This document shows positions 1-12,700 of a DNA stretch of 62,000 bases, one piece after another. Both the position numbers and the translations under genes were made by a program. The DNA comes from Branchiostoma floridae (Eukaryota; Chordata; Leptocardii; Amphioxiformes; Branchiostomatidae), in the NCBI RefSeq assembly GCF_000003815.2, contig NC_049981.1, forward strand, positions 17,779,041 through 17,841,040, read 5' to 3'. Each line of letters starts with the position of its first letter. The stretch's first letter is position 1. Below the pieces are notes generated by a model, which saw only the letters and a list, made by a program, of their open reading frames with translations, searched no databases and had not been told where the DNA came from.

Positions 1-3000
1 ACTTGGAGTACACCTTCCTCTACACGTTCTGATGGACGCCATGTTGTCGTAGTTACGACTTCCCACAGAGAATAGACAAGACTATTAACGGCAACCTCTG
101 TCTTCTGTATGGCAGGTCAAATTTTAGCTTTTATTTCAGGTCAAAATTAAACAAATGTATCTGTTGAGGTGTTTTGCAGCACATTGATTGCAGTGTACAC
201 GTCATAGTTCATAAGCCCCCTGCATATGCAGGTTAGTGTTGGCAAAGTTGGAGCTGAGCTAGTATTCCTGATAAGATGTTCACCCACACCAATCAAAAGA
301 AATAGCCAGTTATACAGCAGGACTTAAGATGTTAGCAGCCCATGTTTAAATATTGCTTTTTGATAGGTTAAAAGATGAGTTGTGCAGGATGTACCACCTC
401 ATCATACATCAAGCAATTTTGCTTCTGTAAATCTGGCCTTAGACTTGAAATGGTCTGCACCTCTCCATACAATTTCATTAACTAAATATTATATGATATA
501 TATAGTATAAGAACCCAGTGACTGATGATGATATAGTATTACATTGTATTAGTAGTTATGGTGTGTATGTACAAATACAGGTTAAGGAGGATCCGTGAAA
601 GGACAAAAAGTGGAAGTGACAACAGTAGAAGCCTGTTGATTGTACTGTGCAAAATCTCTGCAATCATTTAGACTTGTTTTCACTCATTGGTTTTTGTTAA
701 TTCTTTAAAGAAGCAGGATTATCAGAGCACCCTGTAACATCATATTATTTCAGTTTGTAATGTTCCCAAGTCAACCATTTTAGATAAGTACAGAGCTCTG
801 CATTGTTAACTAAAACCTTTACTTAAAAGATTTTATTGTTTGGAAAAATGCTTTAAAGATCCAAGTATTTCAATTATGTAAGCTCAAGGCTTGGGACTTG
901 TCTCACCAGGGATGAAGAGAAAAAGTCTGCAAGTAAACTTTGTCTGTGCTTCCTAATAAGTGATGACTTTCAGTCTGTACTGCATGTGTGTATCTGTACA
1001 TGTGAACTTAACACAAAAGTTGGGGAACTTTATTATAACAGATACAATGTGTGGCAAATTATGATGTACTGAATTCAAGTTACCACACTTTCTGTGGTAG
1101 GTTTACATTATGTATCTGTAGATGAGTTTGGAAGCAAAGACAGGTTCTAGTGGATTCAAGCATTTTAGCCAATATCATGGATGTTTTTGTGACTTTGAAG
1201 GACAAGAGTTCTAATTATGTAAAAGAATTAAGCCCAAATTCTTATTTACATTCGACATGTAGCAGAGGGTACAGCTTTATCTATATCTTCACTCCTTGCT
1301 GTGCTCAGTCACTCATTAGGTGTGGTATTAAAAGCAGTTAAGCATAATATTTGAGTTGTTATTATTTGGTGTGTATGGCTTTCAATCTGAAGTGAATGAA
1401 ATGTGCATGACCTTAGAAGGTTCACACTTGTGTGTAACGTTATATGAAGTCCATATTGACATTTTTTGGCATAGGTAAAGTAAGCGGGGGAGAAGTTATT
1501 TTACCTTGACCAACCATTGTGCAGCCTGGTTATCAAGCTGGAAAAAGACTTCAGCTACAAAAATGTCAAGAAGGACTTCGGAGTTGCTGCCACCTTCTTG
1601 GCTATACGCATAAGTGTGATATCCCCCATACATCAGAGGAAAAAACAGAAGGGCCCAGTTCTTAGGACACTTATTCATTCATGAATTAATCAGACAAAGC
1701 ATTAGTAGAAATGGTGTGATGCTTCTAGTTGTGGCTGTAATTATTATGGGCAATAATTTGATTATATACATGACATCTGCATGCACATTTTTTATCTGTT
1801 TCTGAAAAAAAAGGTCTCAACCATACTGTAAATCGTAAAGAGCAACTGCTAAATTAGCAAATATAATTATACAGTAAAGTGTAGAAAATATTGTGGAATG
1901 CCAAACTCTTTTTTAAGTCAATTCTAAATTGAAAACAGAAGAGGTGAAAAATGTTCCACATTCTGTGCTCCTGACCTGTTAGATGTAACGTTAGATTTTA
2001 CAATGAAGGAAACTTTTTTTCCAATCTTATTTTTTTTACACAGATCAGTTCTTGGGTTCCCGTAGGTAGTCATCCATATAGTCAAATCATAATGGCCTTA
2101 CTCTGTAAACCAATGACCATAGAAGACTAGAAGATTTAGAAATACCATCATCGTTGATTTTATTTTCTGGCAGTCTATTCTCCAAATTACAGTAGAAGAT
2201 GACTTTTGCTACATTTTTTAGCCCTTCGTGAAACTATGTTTTATTTCTTGACTAAGGTTTAGACTTTAGTCACTGAAATTCAACATGTCGTTTTCAGGTT
2301 TTACAAAAAGGTAGCAACTGGCTCTAGTNNNNNNNNNNNNNNNNNNNNNNNNNNNNNNNNNNNNNNNNNNNNNNNNNNNNNNNNNNNNNNNNNNNNNNNN
2401 NNNNNNNNNNNNNNNNNNNNNNNNNNNNATTGTTTTCATAGAAAAGCTATATGTTGAGGTTCTAGTGTTAGTAGACTCGATATCTTCAACAGATCAGACA
2501 TGAAATACAGAAGTGAAGATTCTAATGACTCAACATCTAAACCAGATTGAGTGAGTGCTTTATCTACAAAATTTTGTTGTGGCCATTATGATGAGAGAAA
2601 TGGAAATTTTCCTAGGTCAAGGGAATCTTTTTCCTACTCATACAAAAGAATGTTTTGTCTTTAATTTGTGATAGGTGATCAATAACAAGTTCTGTCCCTC
2701 ACCCAGGAGTAAGGTGCACAACTCAGATTTGGGTCACCATCCTTCCCACACCTCTCAGCGTGTTGCCTATCCTCATTTCTGTAAGCCCTTAGGCCACACA
2801 GCTGTGCACAATAACAAGGGACTGTAGCTAGTCCACCGTTAGACTATTTAGTGTTCAACTACATTATAGTATTTCTCATTAAGTGCAGTGCTGAATGCTA
2901 AGTAGAGAATGCCACATGTAACATTTTTAAAGTCTTTAGCGTGACCAGGTGGAATGACCTCCCGAATGCAATGTGAGCACTACATGTATCATTATCCCTC

Positions 3001-3749
3001 ATGATGACCATACTCTTATGAACAACTTAACTTATATCATTACTTCAGATCAATTTATGCAAATTTAGCCATGTTGTTTACATTAACTGGCTGACGTCTA
3101 TACACTCATAAATTTTCATACGTTTCCAAGAAAAAAAGTTTATGACCGTAACGTTACTGTAAATTGGCAGTAAATTAAAAAAGAAATAACCAAAAACAGG
3201 TGCTTGTCTCAAAGAAAGCCCAAGTCAAATTTTGAAGTAGAAGTGAAATAACAAATATGGAAAAAAGTCATGTGTTCAACCTTTCTGACCACTAAAATTT
3301 CATAATGAAGGTTACTTTTTGGATTTTTTTTTCTTTTGCACTCTCATATCAGCTTTGGGGTTCCCAAATGATTTCATCCAAAAACATTTAATTGAATCAG
3401 CATGGCCTGAGTGAAAACTAGAGACATATCATCTTTCAACATACAAGTGTGCCTTGCAGCTGCGCTCATTTGTATCTTCAAAACTGTACATGCAAGATTA
3501 GACAATATGATAAGTTCATGAAACAAGAATTAGACATTTGGCAACTGGCAATCTATGGGAAGACGGAAGGTATTGGTTTGGGAATGTTCCTTATTTTGGT
3601 TAAGTTACATTGGTTAACATGTGTTGTCACCATTACATCTCCAATTTGAAGTTTCAAAACATTTAAAAGTGAATTGCCTAACAGCTTGGACAGTCATGAT
3701 CACTATAGAATGGCAGGCTTGTCTTAGGTATTCTAGACTTTACAAACTT
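1..3749. other. Non-coding flank downstream of the DOK gene
   Basis: I see no convincing coding exon here on either strand; all open frames are short and lack splice context. Part of it is probably the 3' UTR of the minus-strand DOK gene, whose stop is at 3750. The nearest minus-strand AATAAA I noticed is at 2240-2245, which would imply a 3' UTR of about 1.5 kb; this is weak. The segment 2690-2850 is a diverged copy of a repeat also seen at 53480-53620 (shared words around 'ggccacacagct'). Segments near 2035-2100 and 3330-3410 belong to another diverged dispersed repeat also seen near 11090-11170 and 44940-45020. Confidence 0.5.
2329..2428. other. Assembly gap (100 N)
   Basis: A run of 100 undetermined bases. 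The round number suggests a scaffold gap of unknown true length. Confidence 0.98.
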
Positions 3750-6700
3750 CTAAAACGGGCTGTATCCGGGACGTAGCTTGTAGGTCCTGCAACAGAAAAG
3801 GCAAAAACCATATTATGAATGAAGAGTAAACTTTACATTACCTGTATATTACTTTACATTGAGAAACTGTACTTATCCCAAATTTTCAGCTGAATCCATC
3901 AGTCATGCGTAAAGATGAATCTTTTTCATGAAAGAAATGCTTTACCAAATGCATTATGTGCTCAAAGATCAGATTTTGTGTAGTGTGATTTCCTGTTTGG
4001 ATATCCAGGGACTTACCTTGGCGGCAGAGGTGGTGGTACTGCTAATTCCGAACGCTTCCCTGGTGCCCGAGTCTTGTCATCTGTAGTCTTTTGATCTGTA
4101 AGGGAAAAAAATCACAAATTATGTTCTTATGAAAGAAAATTGAACTTGACATAATATAGGAATTGGGACTTACCAAAATTTTTGGCTGACTCCATCTACT
4201 GCAGCTACTTCTGGGATGTGGCGTTAGAACCATGTGACTGCAGCAATAATTCGCCAGATAACCCGTGTCACCCCCCATCTCTGTTATCTGGTACTTGAGA
4301 CTCACTTTTGCAGTCACATGGCTCTGACGTCATAACACAGAAGTAGCAGTAAGAGGGGTCCATTCCCTGAATATGCTGATGGGAGTCATCCAACAATCTA
4401 GGTAAGTCCCAATTCTGTTGGTTATGTCTTCATTCATAATATTAGTTAATGTTACCAGCACATATGAACATTTATGCTTAGATTATGTTCTTGGAAGGTA
4501 GGAGTTTGTTCAGGAAGGGGTTGCTTAATCCCTTTCCCTTTAACATCCTTAAGACAGCTTCTTGAACATGGGACTCCCATTTTACACCCCTTCCCAAAGC
4601 CAGATGTATCCCCAAACTGAGGATGGGCTTGAAATCAAAGTCTAGCTCATCTGTGAGGTAGCTTCCAGTCGAGCTATAGGGACATCCCTGAATATAGGTG
4701 GCTTTAATATATAAATGGATGTTCATCTTACACCATTGTTTTCCTGATAATTAACATCTAGTAGATAGTANNNNNNNNNNNNNNNNNNNNNNNNNNNNNN
4801 NNNNNNNNNNNNNNNNNNNNNNNNNNNNNNNNNNNNNNNNNNNNNNNNNNNNNNNNNNNNNNNNNNNNNNNNNNNNNNNNNNNNNNNNNNNNNNNNNNNN
4901 NNNNNNNNNNNNNNNNNNNNNNNNNNNNNNNNNNNNNNNNGTGATTGGCCCAGAGGACGCATCACAGGCCGATGCTGGGTATGCAGAAAAATAAACACCT
5001 TCGGTAACAGTTTCCATCAGGTGGCGAATGACTAAAGGATAATTAAAAGTTCTTCACCCATGACCCGACATTTCAATGACTGTCATCTACTTATGTTCAA
5101 GAATGACCAGTTCAATTTGCACTGTAGCTATTGTCACATACATGTACATAGACAATACTGAGCAATTTGCACAACAACATGCGAATCTCACCTTCTGGTA
5201 GCATTGTAGGCAAAGATGTAACTCGACAAATTGGTGCTTCATCTTCCCCAATTTTTTCCACTCTCAAAGATGTTGTGGCGCCCAACTTAGCAGGTGATTT
5301 GTCTGAAGTGCACTGGTAGATGGTAGCTTTAAGGATGGGTGCGTCTTCTCCTGGTTTTTGTTCTGGCTCGATTTCTGAACCAGAGGTCTCCAGCTCTGTA
5401 TCTGATACCAAATGATGTTTGATGCTAGTGCTTTGTGTTTGAGTGGGACTCATACTGCCCTTATCTTGCTGAAGCAATGTTTCAACATTTTCTTCGCTGG
5501 TTCGGCTTGGGCCATGAGGGATGGTGTCATCATCATCTGTCACCTCTTTCATGTCCAGTTCATCAGAAGAGGATTCCTCCGTTGCATCAGGAAGACATAC
5601 AAGTAGAACTCCCTTCTCGCCCTTTTCTGGATCGCTTTCACTTATCTGTTGCAAACTGCTTTCCTGGGTGCCTACAGTTGATGTTAAAGATTCAGAGACG
5701 TTGTCAATGACTGTCATTTGGATGCTGATATCTGCACAATGGGTATCATGTGAAGAAGCACTCTGCGTCATACCATCAGCCACACTCTCTGATGACTCAG
5801 CTTCATGCTTATCCTGTTCATCTCGCAGTTCTCCATCTCCACCAGACCTTGCATTGCCTTCTGAATAGCCTTCATCTTTTACGTCATCATTGTGGCTTTC
5901 ACCGTTGCCCAACAAAGAAACAGATGAATCCACAGAATCTTCAACCTGCAACAACTTTGCCGTATCTTGTTCAGTTCCTTCAGTGTCATCCAAGGCCCTT
6001 GTCTTGTCAAGCCCACCTGTGAAGAATGAATGTAACGTGAGCTAAATGGATTAAATTCGGTTGCACAGTCCTAGCATCGCACTTGAATAAGGTGTTAACA
6101 GAAATCATCTTGGTTAGGGGTACCTGAAATATGTAGGTTTTCTGCTTTAAGATAGATCTCACTCACTCACTAAGATTAAGATAGATCAAAATACAATCAA
6201 TAGTTATAATGGAATCAACATTCAATTTCCTAACTTGGAAATTTCATATATCAGGTGCAAATTCCACTTGTGGCTCATCACCTGATAATATCAAGGTAAA
6301 TTGAAGGAGACCGTACCTTCATGGCAATGACTGTGAAGCCTGCCCTCAATTTTCTTGGGATCTAGTAAGCACTTTTCGTCTTCCTTTCTCAGACTGCTTG
6401 GAGAATTGTTGGCCTCTCCTGAAACAGCCAGTGAAAATAAGTTGGCATCAAAATCCTTATAAAATAGTGTTTTCTATGATACATATATTCCTACTTTATA
6501 TTAAGTAATAAGAGACACTGTATGTACTGTATAGACTAGCCCTGTTCACATTCATCATACAATACCTTGCATAGATTATGTACATGGATGACAGTCGGAC
6601 ACTGCCGACTAGCTATTATGCAAGATTGCTATAGACAGAGTGAAAAGTTGCCTTCAAAGTACATGTATCATGATATTGTACAAACATGCAGCATTTCAAC

Positions 6701-9700
6701 AAGGGGTAGGTGGGCAGAAGGCAGAAAAAAAAATTCCGTGGTGGTTTTGAGGTCACGGTGAAGAGGACATGGCAAAAACGCAAACTTAAATACATTTACA
6801 GCATTCCATACCTTCTGGTTGTCTTTCCAAATCGGTGTTGACAGGAGAGGATGTCTTGCCTTCCTCCACAGCAGCGGGATTTACGTTGATGATTGGCACG
6901 ATCCTCTGGTTACCGGTTGCCTGCAGGTCATCTTGTGTGTCGAGCAGAGTCAGATACCCAGCCTCCTCCTCTGGGGTCCCATCCTCACTGGAGCTTTCAT
7001 TGCTTTTATCCATTTCTGCACCCTCTGACGCCTGGCCATCCCCAAATGCACTGAAACTGGCACACGCGATGACTTCAGGACACTTCCCAGCGTACTCCAT
7101 GCTTGCTACGTTCTCCGCGCTGTCAAGTTGGCTACAAGAGCTAAGACCGTCCATGTTTCGAAGGGTAATTGTTGGCGAGCGTGGGGCATCATCTGTGGTT
7201 TGAAAAACGTCAGAAGTGAGAAAATCAGTGTGAATGTACACTCAGCACCAAGGACAGGACCAGTGTGAAGCAAGGTTGTAGCCAGCACCTGTCCTTCAGT
7301 CCTTTGAAGGAATTTTGCAGCTGGGGACTGAAAAAAGTTTTCCCCATTCCGTCCCCTGGGACAGACAAAAGCTGATATGTAAAGATATATAAAAAAAACT
7401 GAAACTCATGTGTTCTTCTTCACCAAAACAGATGCCATCGAAGAGCTTTGTGTACATGCAAAATTTGCACCTCAAAATGCAGGAAATAGTGTTTTAGAGG
7501 GTCTTGATTTAAACATTTTCTGGGACCCAGACCCCCTAGAAATGACGCACATGCCCATGCCTTCGGTACTCGATAGGATTCCCATTCAAAATCAAGGGGA
7601 CTGAAAATGATTTCAGGCTGGCTACAACCCTGGTGTGAAGTCAGTAGGAGGATAATCAGTGTGAATGTACGTTCAGCACTAGGGACAGGACCAGTGTGAA
7701 GTCAGTAGGAGGATTATCAGTGTGAATGTACGTTCAGCACCAGGGACAGGACCGGTGTGAAGTCAGTAGGAGGATTATCAGTGTGAATGTACGTTCAACA
7801 CCAAGGACAGGACCAGTGTGAAGTCAGTAGGAGGATAATCAGTGTGAATGTACGTTCAGCACCAAGGACAAGACCAGTGTGAAGTCAGTAGGAGGATAAT
7901 CAGTGTGAATGTACGTTCAGCACCAGGGACAGGACCAGTGTGAAGTCAGTAGGAGGATTATCCGTGTGAATGTGAGTTCAGCACCAGGGACAGGACCAGT
8001 GTGAAGTCAGTAGGAGGATTACCAGTGTGAATGTACGTTCAGCACCAAGGACAGGACCAGTGTGAAGTCAGTAGGGGGATTATCAGTGTGAATGTACGTT
8101 CAGCACCAGGGACAGGACCAGTGTGAAGTCAGTAGGAGGATTATCAGTGTGAATGTACGTTCAGCACCAAGGACAGGACCAGTGTGAAGTCAGTAGGAGG
8201 ATACTTAATCAGTGTGAATGTACGTTCAGCACCAGGGACAGGACAAGTGTGAAGTCTTTAAGTTAAGATTATTGTTACCCTCGCTAATTCTACCACAGAC
8301 ACAACATCAGCGAAATGATGACGTACATACATGTTGTTGTTGTTTACCTAGCGCACATAGGTCAGCAAGTTTCCTTCCTGTTTGACTAGCAAGGCTACAC
8401 AAGTAATTTTACAGGGAGGGGTTGCTATCCATTCCTCTTTAACATGCTCGAACGCGAAACCCTCATATTACGTCCCTTCCAAAAGACAGGAGCAGCCCCA
8501 ACTGATATGCCAGACCCACAAATAGAGCGGGGGCTTCCAGTTACCAACTAATTGGAACCAAAAGCACAAATGTCAGTCTGTTACCAGTTGAGCTACAGAG
8601 ACATCCCTGACGACGTACATACATACATATAACGTTATACTTTCTGTACTTTCACCTTCGTCTCCGTCTGCCTGTTCTGGGATATCAAGAGGAACCAAGC
8701 CCTCCTCCCCCTCCGTGGTGTGCAGTCGGATGGCGTCGCAGATGGTGTCGCAGTGAGCCGTGCGGAATTGGAAGATCCCTTGACCCGCAGGCGAATGCCT
8801 TATAATGCGGACAGAATAATACAATCATATTTATAACAGTGTATTGTTATCCTTTCTTTTATCACCGTAATCTTAAGATATACAAATAAAGCATAATCAA
8901 TTTCATTCAACCCGTACCTCCGCCAATCACTTTATCTATTTATTTCTTCACTATAACGTATATGTATACGCCACATTGAAAGTGAAGTCTATTTGATTTT
9001 TCTTCCATATCTTTTTCATGTGCTTAAATGTTCGTACCTTGCTGTCTCAAGAACCAAGATTTTATCTACTTCCACGGCGGATGGATACACCTTGTAACCC
9101 TTGATGCTGTTGAGGGGCAGGTTGAGCTTTGGTGCACCTCCATACAGACTGTAGACTGGACAGAAAGAAAACGAATGGGAGGTGGGGGACAGAATACGCC
9201 GAAAGTGAAAGTGATGGTGGTGATATCGATCCAGTTTAGCTCACTGAAGAGCTGTTCTTCCACCAGTTTGTGATAGAGAAGACAGACGCTGTTTACAGGT
9301 TCATCGAACCGGGGAAATTCCACGAGCCCTTTTCGACAAGCACAATGAACAGTGGACCACGGCATAGCGTCTAGTCCTACGCTAAGGACTACAATGCTTT
9401 CCGGTGGCGTGCATGTCGGGTGAGTGACAGAGCCGGAATTTAATTCAAAGCTTCTAGTTCCAGGTCGCTAACCACTAGACTACGCACGCTACCTTCACTA
9501 ACGGTGTACTGAGTGTAAAGCTCATATGTGCCCCGACGACGTGAGTTTGATACATATACATTAGTTTCCCCCCAGCCCTATTTCCCTCTTTCTTCCGTCT
9601 TTCTGCAGCATTCATGACACTCACACTCTTTGCCTCCATGTAAAATTGAGGTCTGTTGTCCGCGTGTTTGTCTGTCTCTCTGCGTTTTCTCAATTCTGTT

Positions 9701-12700
9701 GTCAGCAATACCTTATGAGCCTCTGGATGGATTGTGACAAAGTTCAAGGTCGATTTTGACAAATTGTTGTGTGACCTTATTACAGCAAAGTTTCTCCGTA
9801 AACTTTGGTACTACCCATAAAATGATTACCTTCAACACTTCTGCGGGTGACTCTGATACGAAAAACCCCTGTCAGCTTGATGGTCGACGCCAGCTCGGTC
9901 GGCATGACGTACACTTTGTAGCTCCGCCTCTTGCCTGGACTCCGGCTGGCACTGGCTCCATCCGGTTTCGGCCGGATCATGACTCCTGGTTCAACAAAAT
10001 ACAGGTACTGGATGCCCGGAATGGCTGGGTTACACAGGTGGTTTCGGAGTCGACGTGGAGTACGTTCCGCCGAAGTCCAAGTTTTGCAATGCTCAGGCCA
10101 GGGGTCATAAGAAAATCACTGAAGGGAATTGGCGCAAAGGTGTTTCTTACTCTTTAATATGCCATAAGGTTTCGGCACCTGTTTGAACATTTGGGTACCT
10201 TCTTGTGAAAGTGTTAAAGAGATGCAATAATGCGGTCGTCGCACCAAGTCATTTCACAGCCATGTGTGTAAATAGATCGCTCTTGAGTTGGACTTCGGCG
10301 GAGTGTACTCCAAGTCGACTCGAACACCAGTGTGTAAACTAAGCCAATGGTATGGTAACGGAATGAAGCGATGATTGATTCATCATATGGTCAGGTATAA
10401 TTGACCAAGAACGAAGCTCCAATTTGTATCAATTATTTGGAAGGGTTTCACCTTCTATAGCGAACTTTTGCGTTAAGGACAAAATATCAACACGTGTTCA
10501 ATTATTGCAACAACCATAGTTATGTTGTGTTATGCCATGTTATGTTAAATATAAAATGCCATACTTCTGACATGTGTAACGTTACGTCATGGAAATGTGT
10601 ACATCATTATACATAGATCATGCAAATGTGGAACTGTTTGCGTGACAAAAATCGTACAGAGCAACTGAGAAATGAGCAGATATATGCAGTTAGTTGCAAA
10701 TAACTACTAATAATCAAAGTCAAAGAAGGGGATATGACAGAACAAAAATAAAGAATATATCTATTCTTTAGTATACCATACTCTGAGTGTTGAGTCATGT
10801 ATTCGACCTTCCTGGAAATTTAGATTTCATTATACCCCTGTCACATTTGGTGAAAATCGATCGGACGACGATTCTGCGGCAATCGCCCGAGCCTCGCTTA
10901 TATATATAATAATAACTTTATTGCACAACAATTTTACTAGGTACAAAGTATGGCTTATATTTGGCAGGGATGGTTTTCAGGTGAAAAATACGCGCAACTC
11001 TGTCGATCTTAAATATGGCCAATCTTTCATCTATACGCCCGAAGCTCGTGGATAATGTGACAGGGGTATTAAGAAGACAATTTTTGGCAACTTTTCTTAT
11101 TCGCACGCTCGCACCAATTTGGGGGTCCCAGAGGATGTCATCCATATCATCAAACCAACATGACCTTACCAATATTCTATATGCACCCTACCTTCAGACG
11201 ACAAAGGGGAACTTTGCTGTTGGCAGTCTGAGGCGGAATGGCGTTCGGTGCGATCTTCTCCCGAGGGCGGCTCCCGTCGCGGCACGGGCTCGGGAGGTTT
11301 CACCAGCTTTGAACTCAGCAGCTTCACGGCAGAGATCCACTCCAACATCCTCATGTTGTCGTCACAGGCGAGGATGAGCGGAGGCTGCTCTTCATCGGGC
11401 ACGATGGTGAAACAGTAGGCGTGCTGACTCGCAGTCTTGCTGACTCGGCCAACATGGGCGATACCTTTGGCACAATAAATGGATGAATGAACGAACAAAT
11501 GTAGGAGCAAGACAGGGCAATATGTATTTATATTGTGTGTATAAATAGTATAACGGAAACACACGGCACTGGCGCTAGAGAGGAGTAAGACAGGGCAAGA
11601 TGTATTCATATTGTGCGCAAAAACTGTATAACAGAAGCATAGGGCAGTGGTCCTAGAGAGGAGTAAGACGAGTTAAGGCGTACTTAAATTGTGTGTAGAC
11701 ATTGCTTGTACTGTATAACTGTGTATATAAGTTGTTGTGTAAGATACACATTTTGTACATAGTATGTTACCATTTTCTATGCTTTCCCAATTAGAAGGAA
11801 TAAAGGAAGAAAATGAAAGTAATGAACGAACGAACGAATGAAGTAATAATGAACGAGTGAAGTAAAAATGAATGAATGATTGAATGAATAATGGATTATT
11901 AAATAAATGAATGGTTAAATGAATGAATGATTAAATGAATGAATGATTGAATATAATATTGATTGAATGGATGAGCCAATTGGTAGTTGGATGACTGAAA
12001 GAAAGAATAGCCGGATGGATAGATCACTAGAGGGCCCAAAAATTATGTTTTTGTGACCAATAGAACTATCTACCAACCAAACATCGTGATCATATCCTCA
12101 CCAGCAAAGGAGATATCGACACTAAAACTCCCTCCTCAGTACCATAGAAAATCGCTAGGTGGCCTATACCTAAGAAAGAAAGAAAACAAGAAAGAAAGAA
12201 AGAAAACAAGACAGCAACAAAGTCCGTTACCTGTTAGCTCGATGACTTTCGTTGTTCCCCTGCCTTTGGCCTCGGTCTCTGTGTGCACGACTGACCGTTC
12301 GTGATTGTAGAACTCCAGAGTGATTTTTCCCTCCTCAAATTCGTCCCGAAGAAGGACAAAGTACCTCTGCCATGTCTGAAAAAATGACAACAACTAAGAA
12401 CTTCAGATAGTCATAGAAACAATGGCAAGAATCACCAGTTATGTGTAATAATGCAATCTTTCGATGTAAACAAAAGGACATGTGTTCTTCCAACAAATGC
12501 ATGGCAGCGAAAAAAGTAACAAACAACCATATCCCGCATGGTTACGAATCTAGTCCTCCATTTTACAGAAGAATATTGAAACACTTTAAGTCATGCAAAA
12601 CACGTCTTCTCGCGTAGTTCCCCATCGTGACTTCAGTAAAACATCTACATACATCTCTGTCATGGCAGACTGGTTAACTGGTAGTGAACACAGTCTCACA

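Noticed and set aside
5412-6022. Several plus-strand open frames of 64-115 codons
   Set aside because: They overlap the large DOK exon 9 on the opposite strand; the minus-strand reading is in phase with its neighbours and these are not.
7632-8257. CRISPR-like array
   Set aside because: The units are contiguous 61-bp tandem repeats without unique spacers, in an animal intron.
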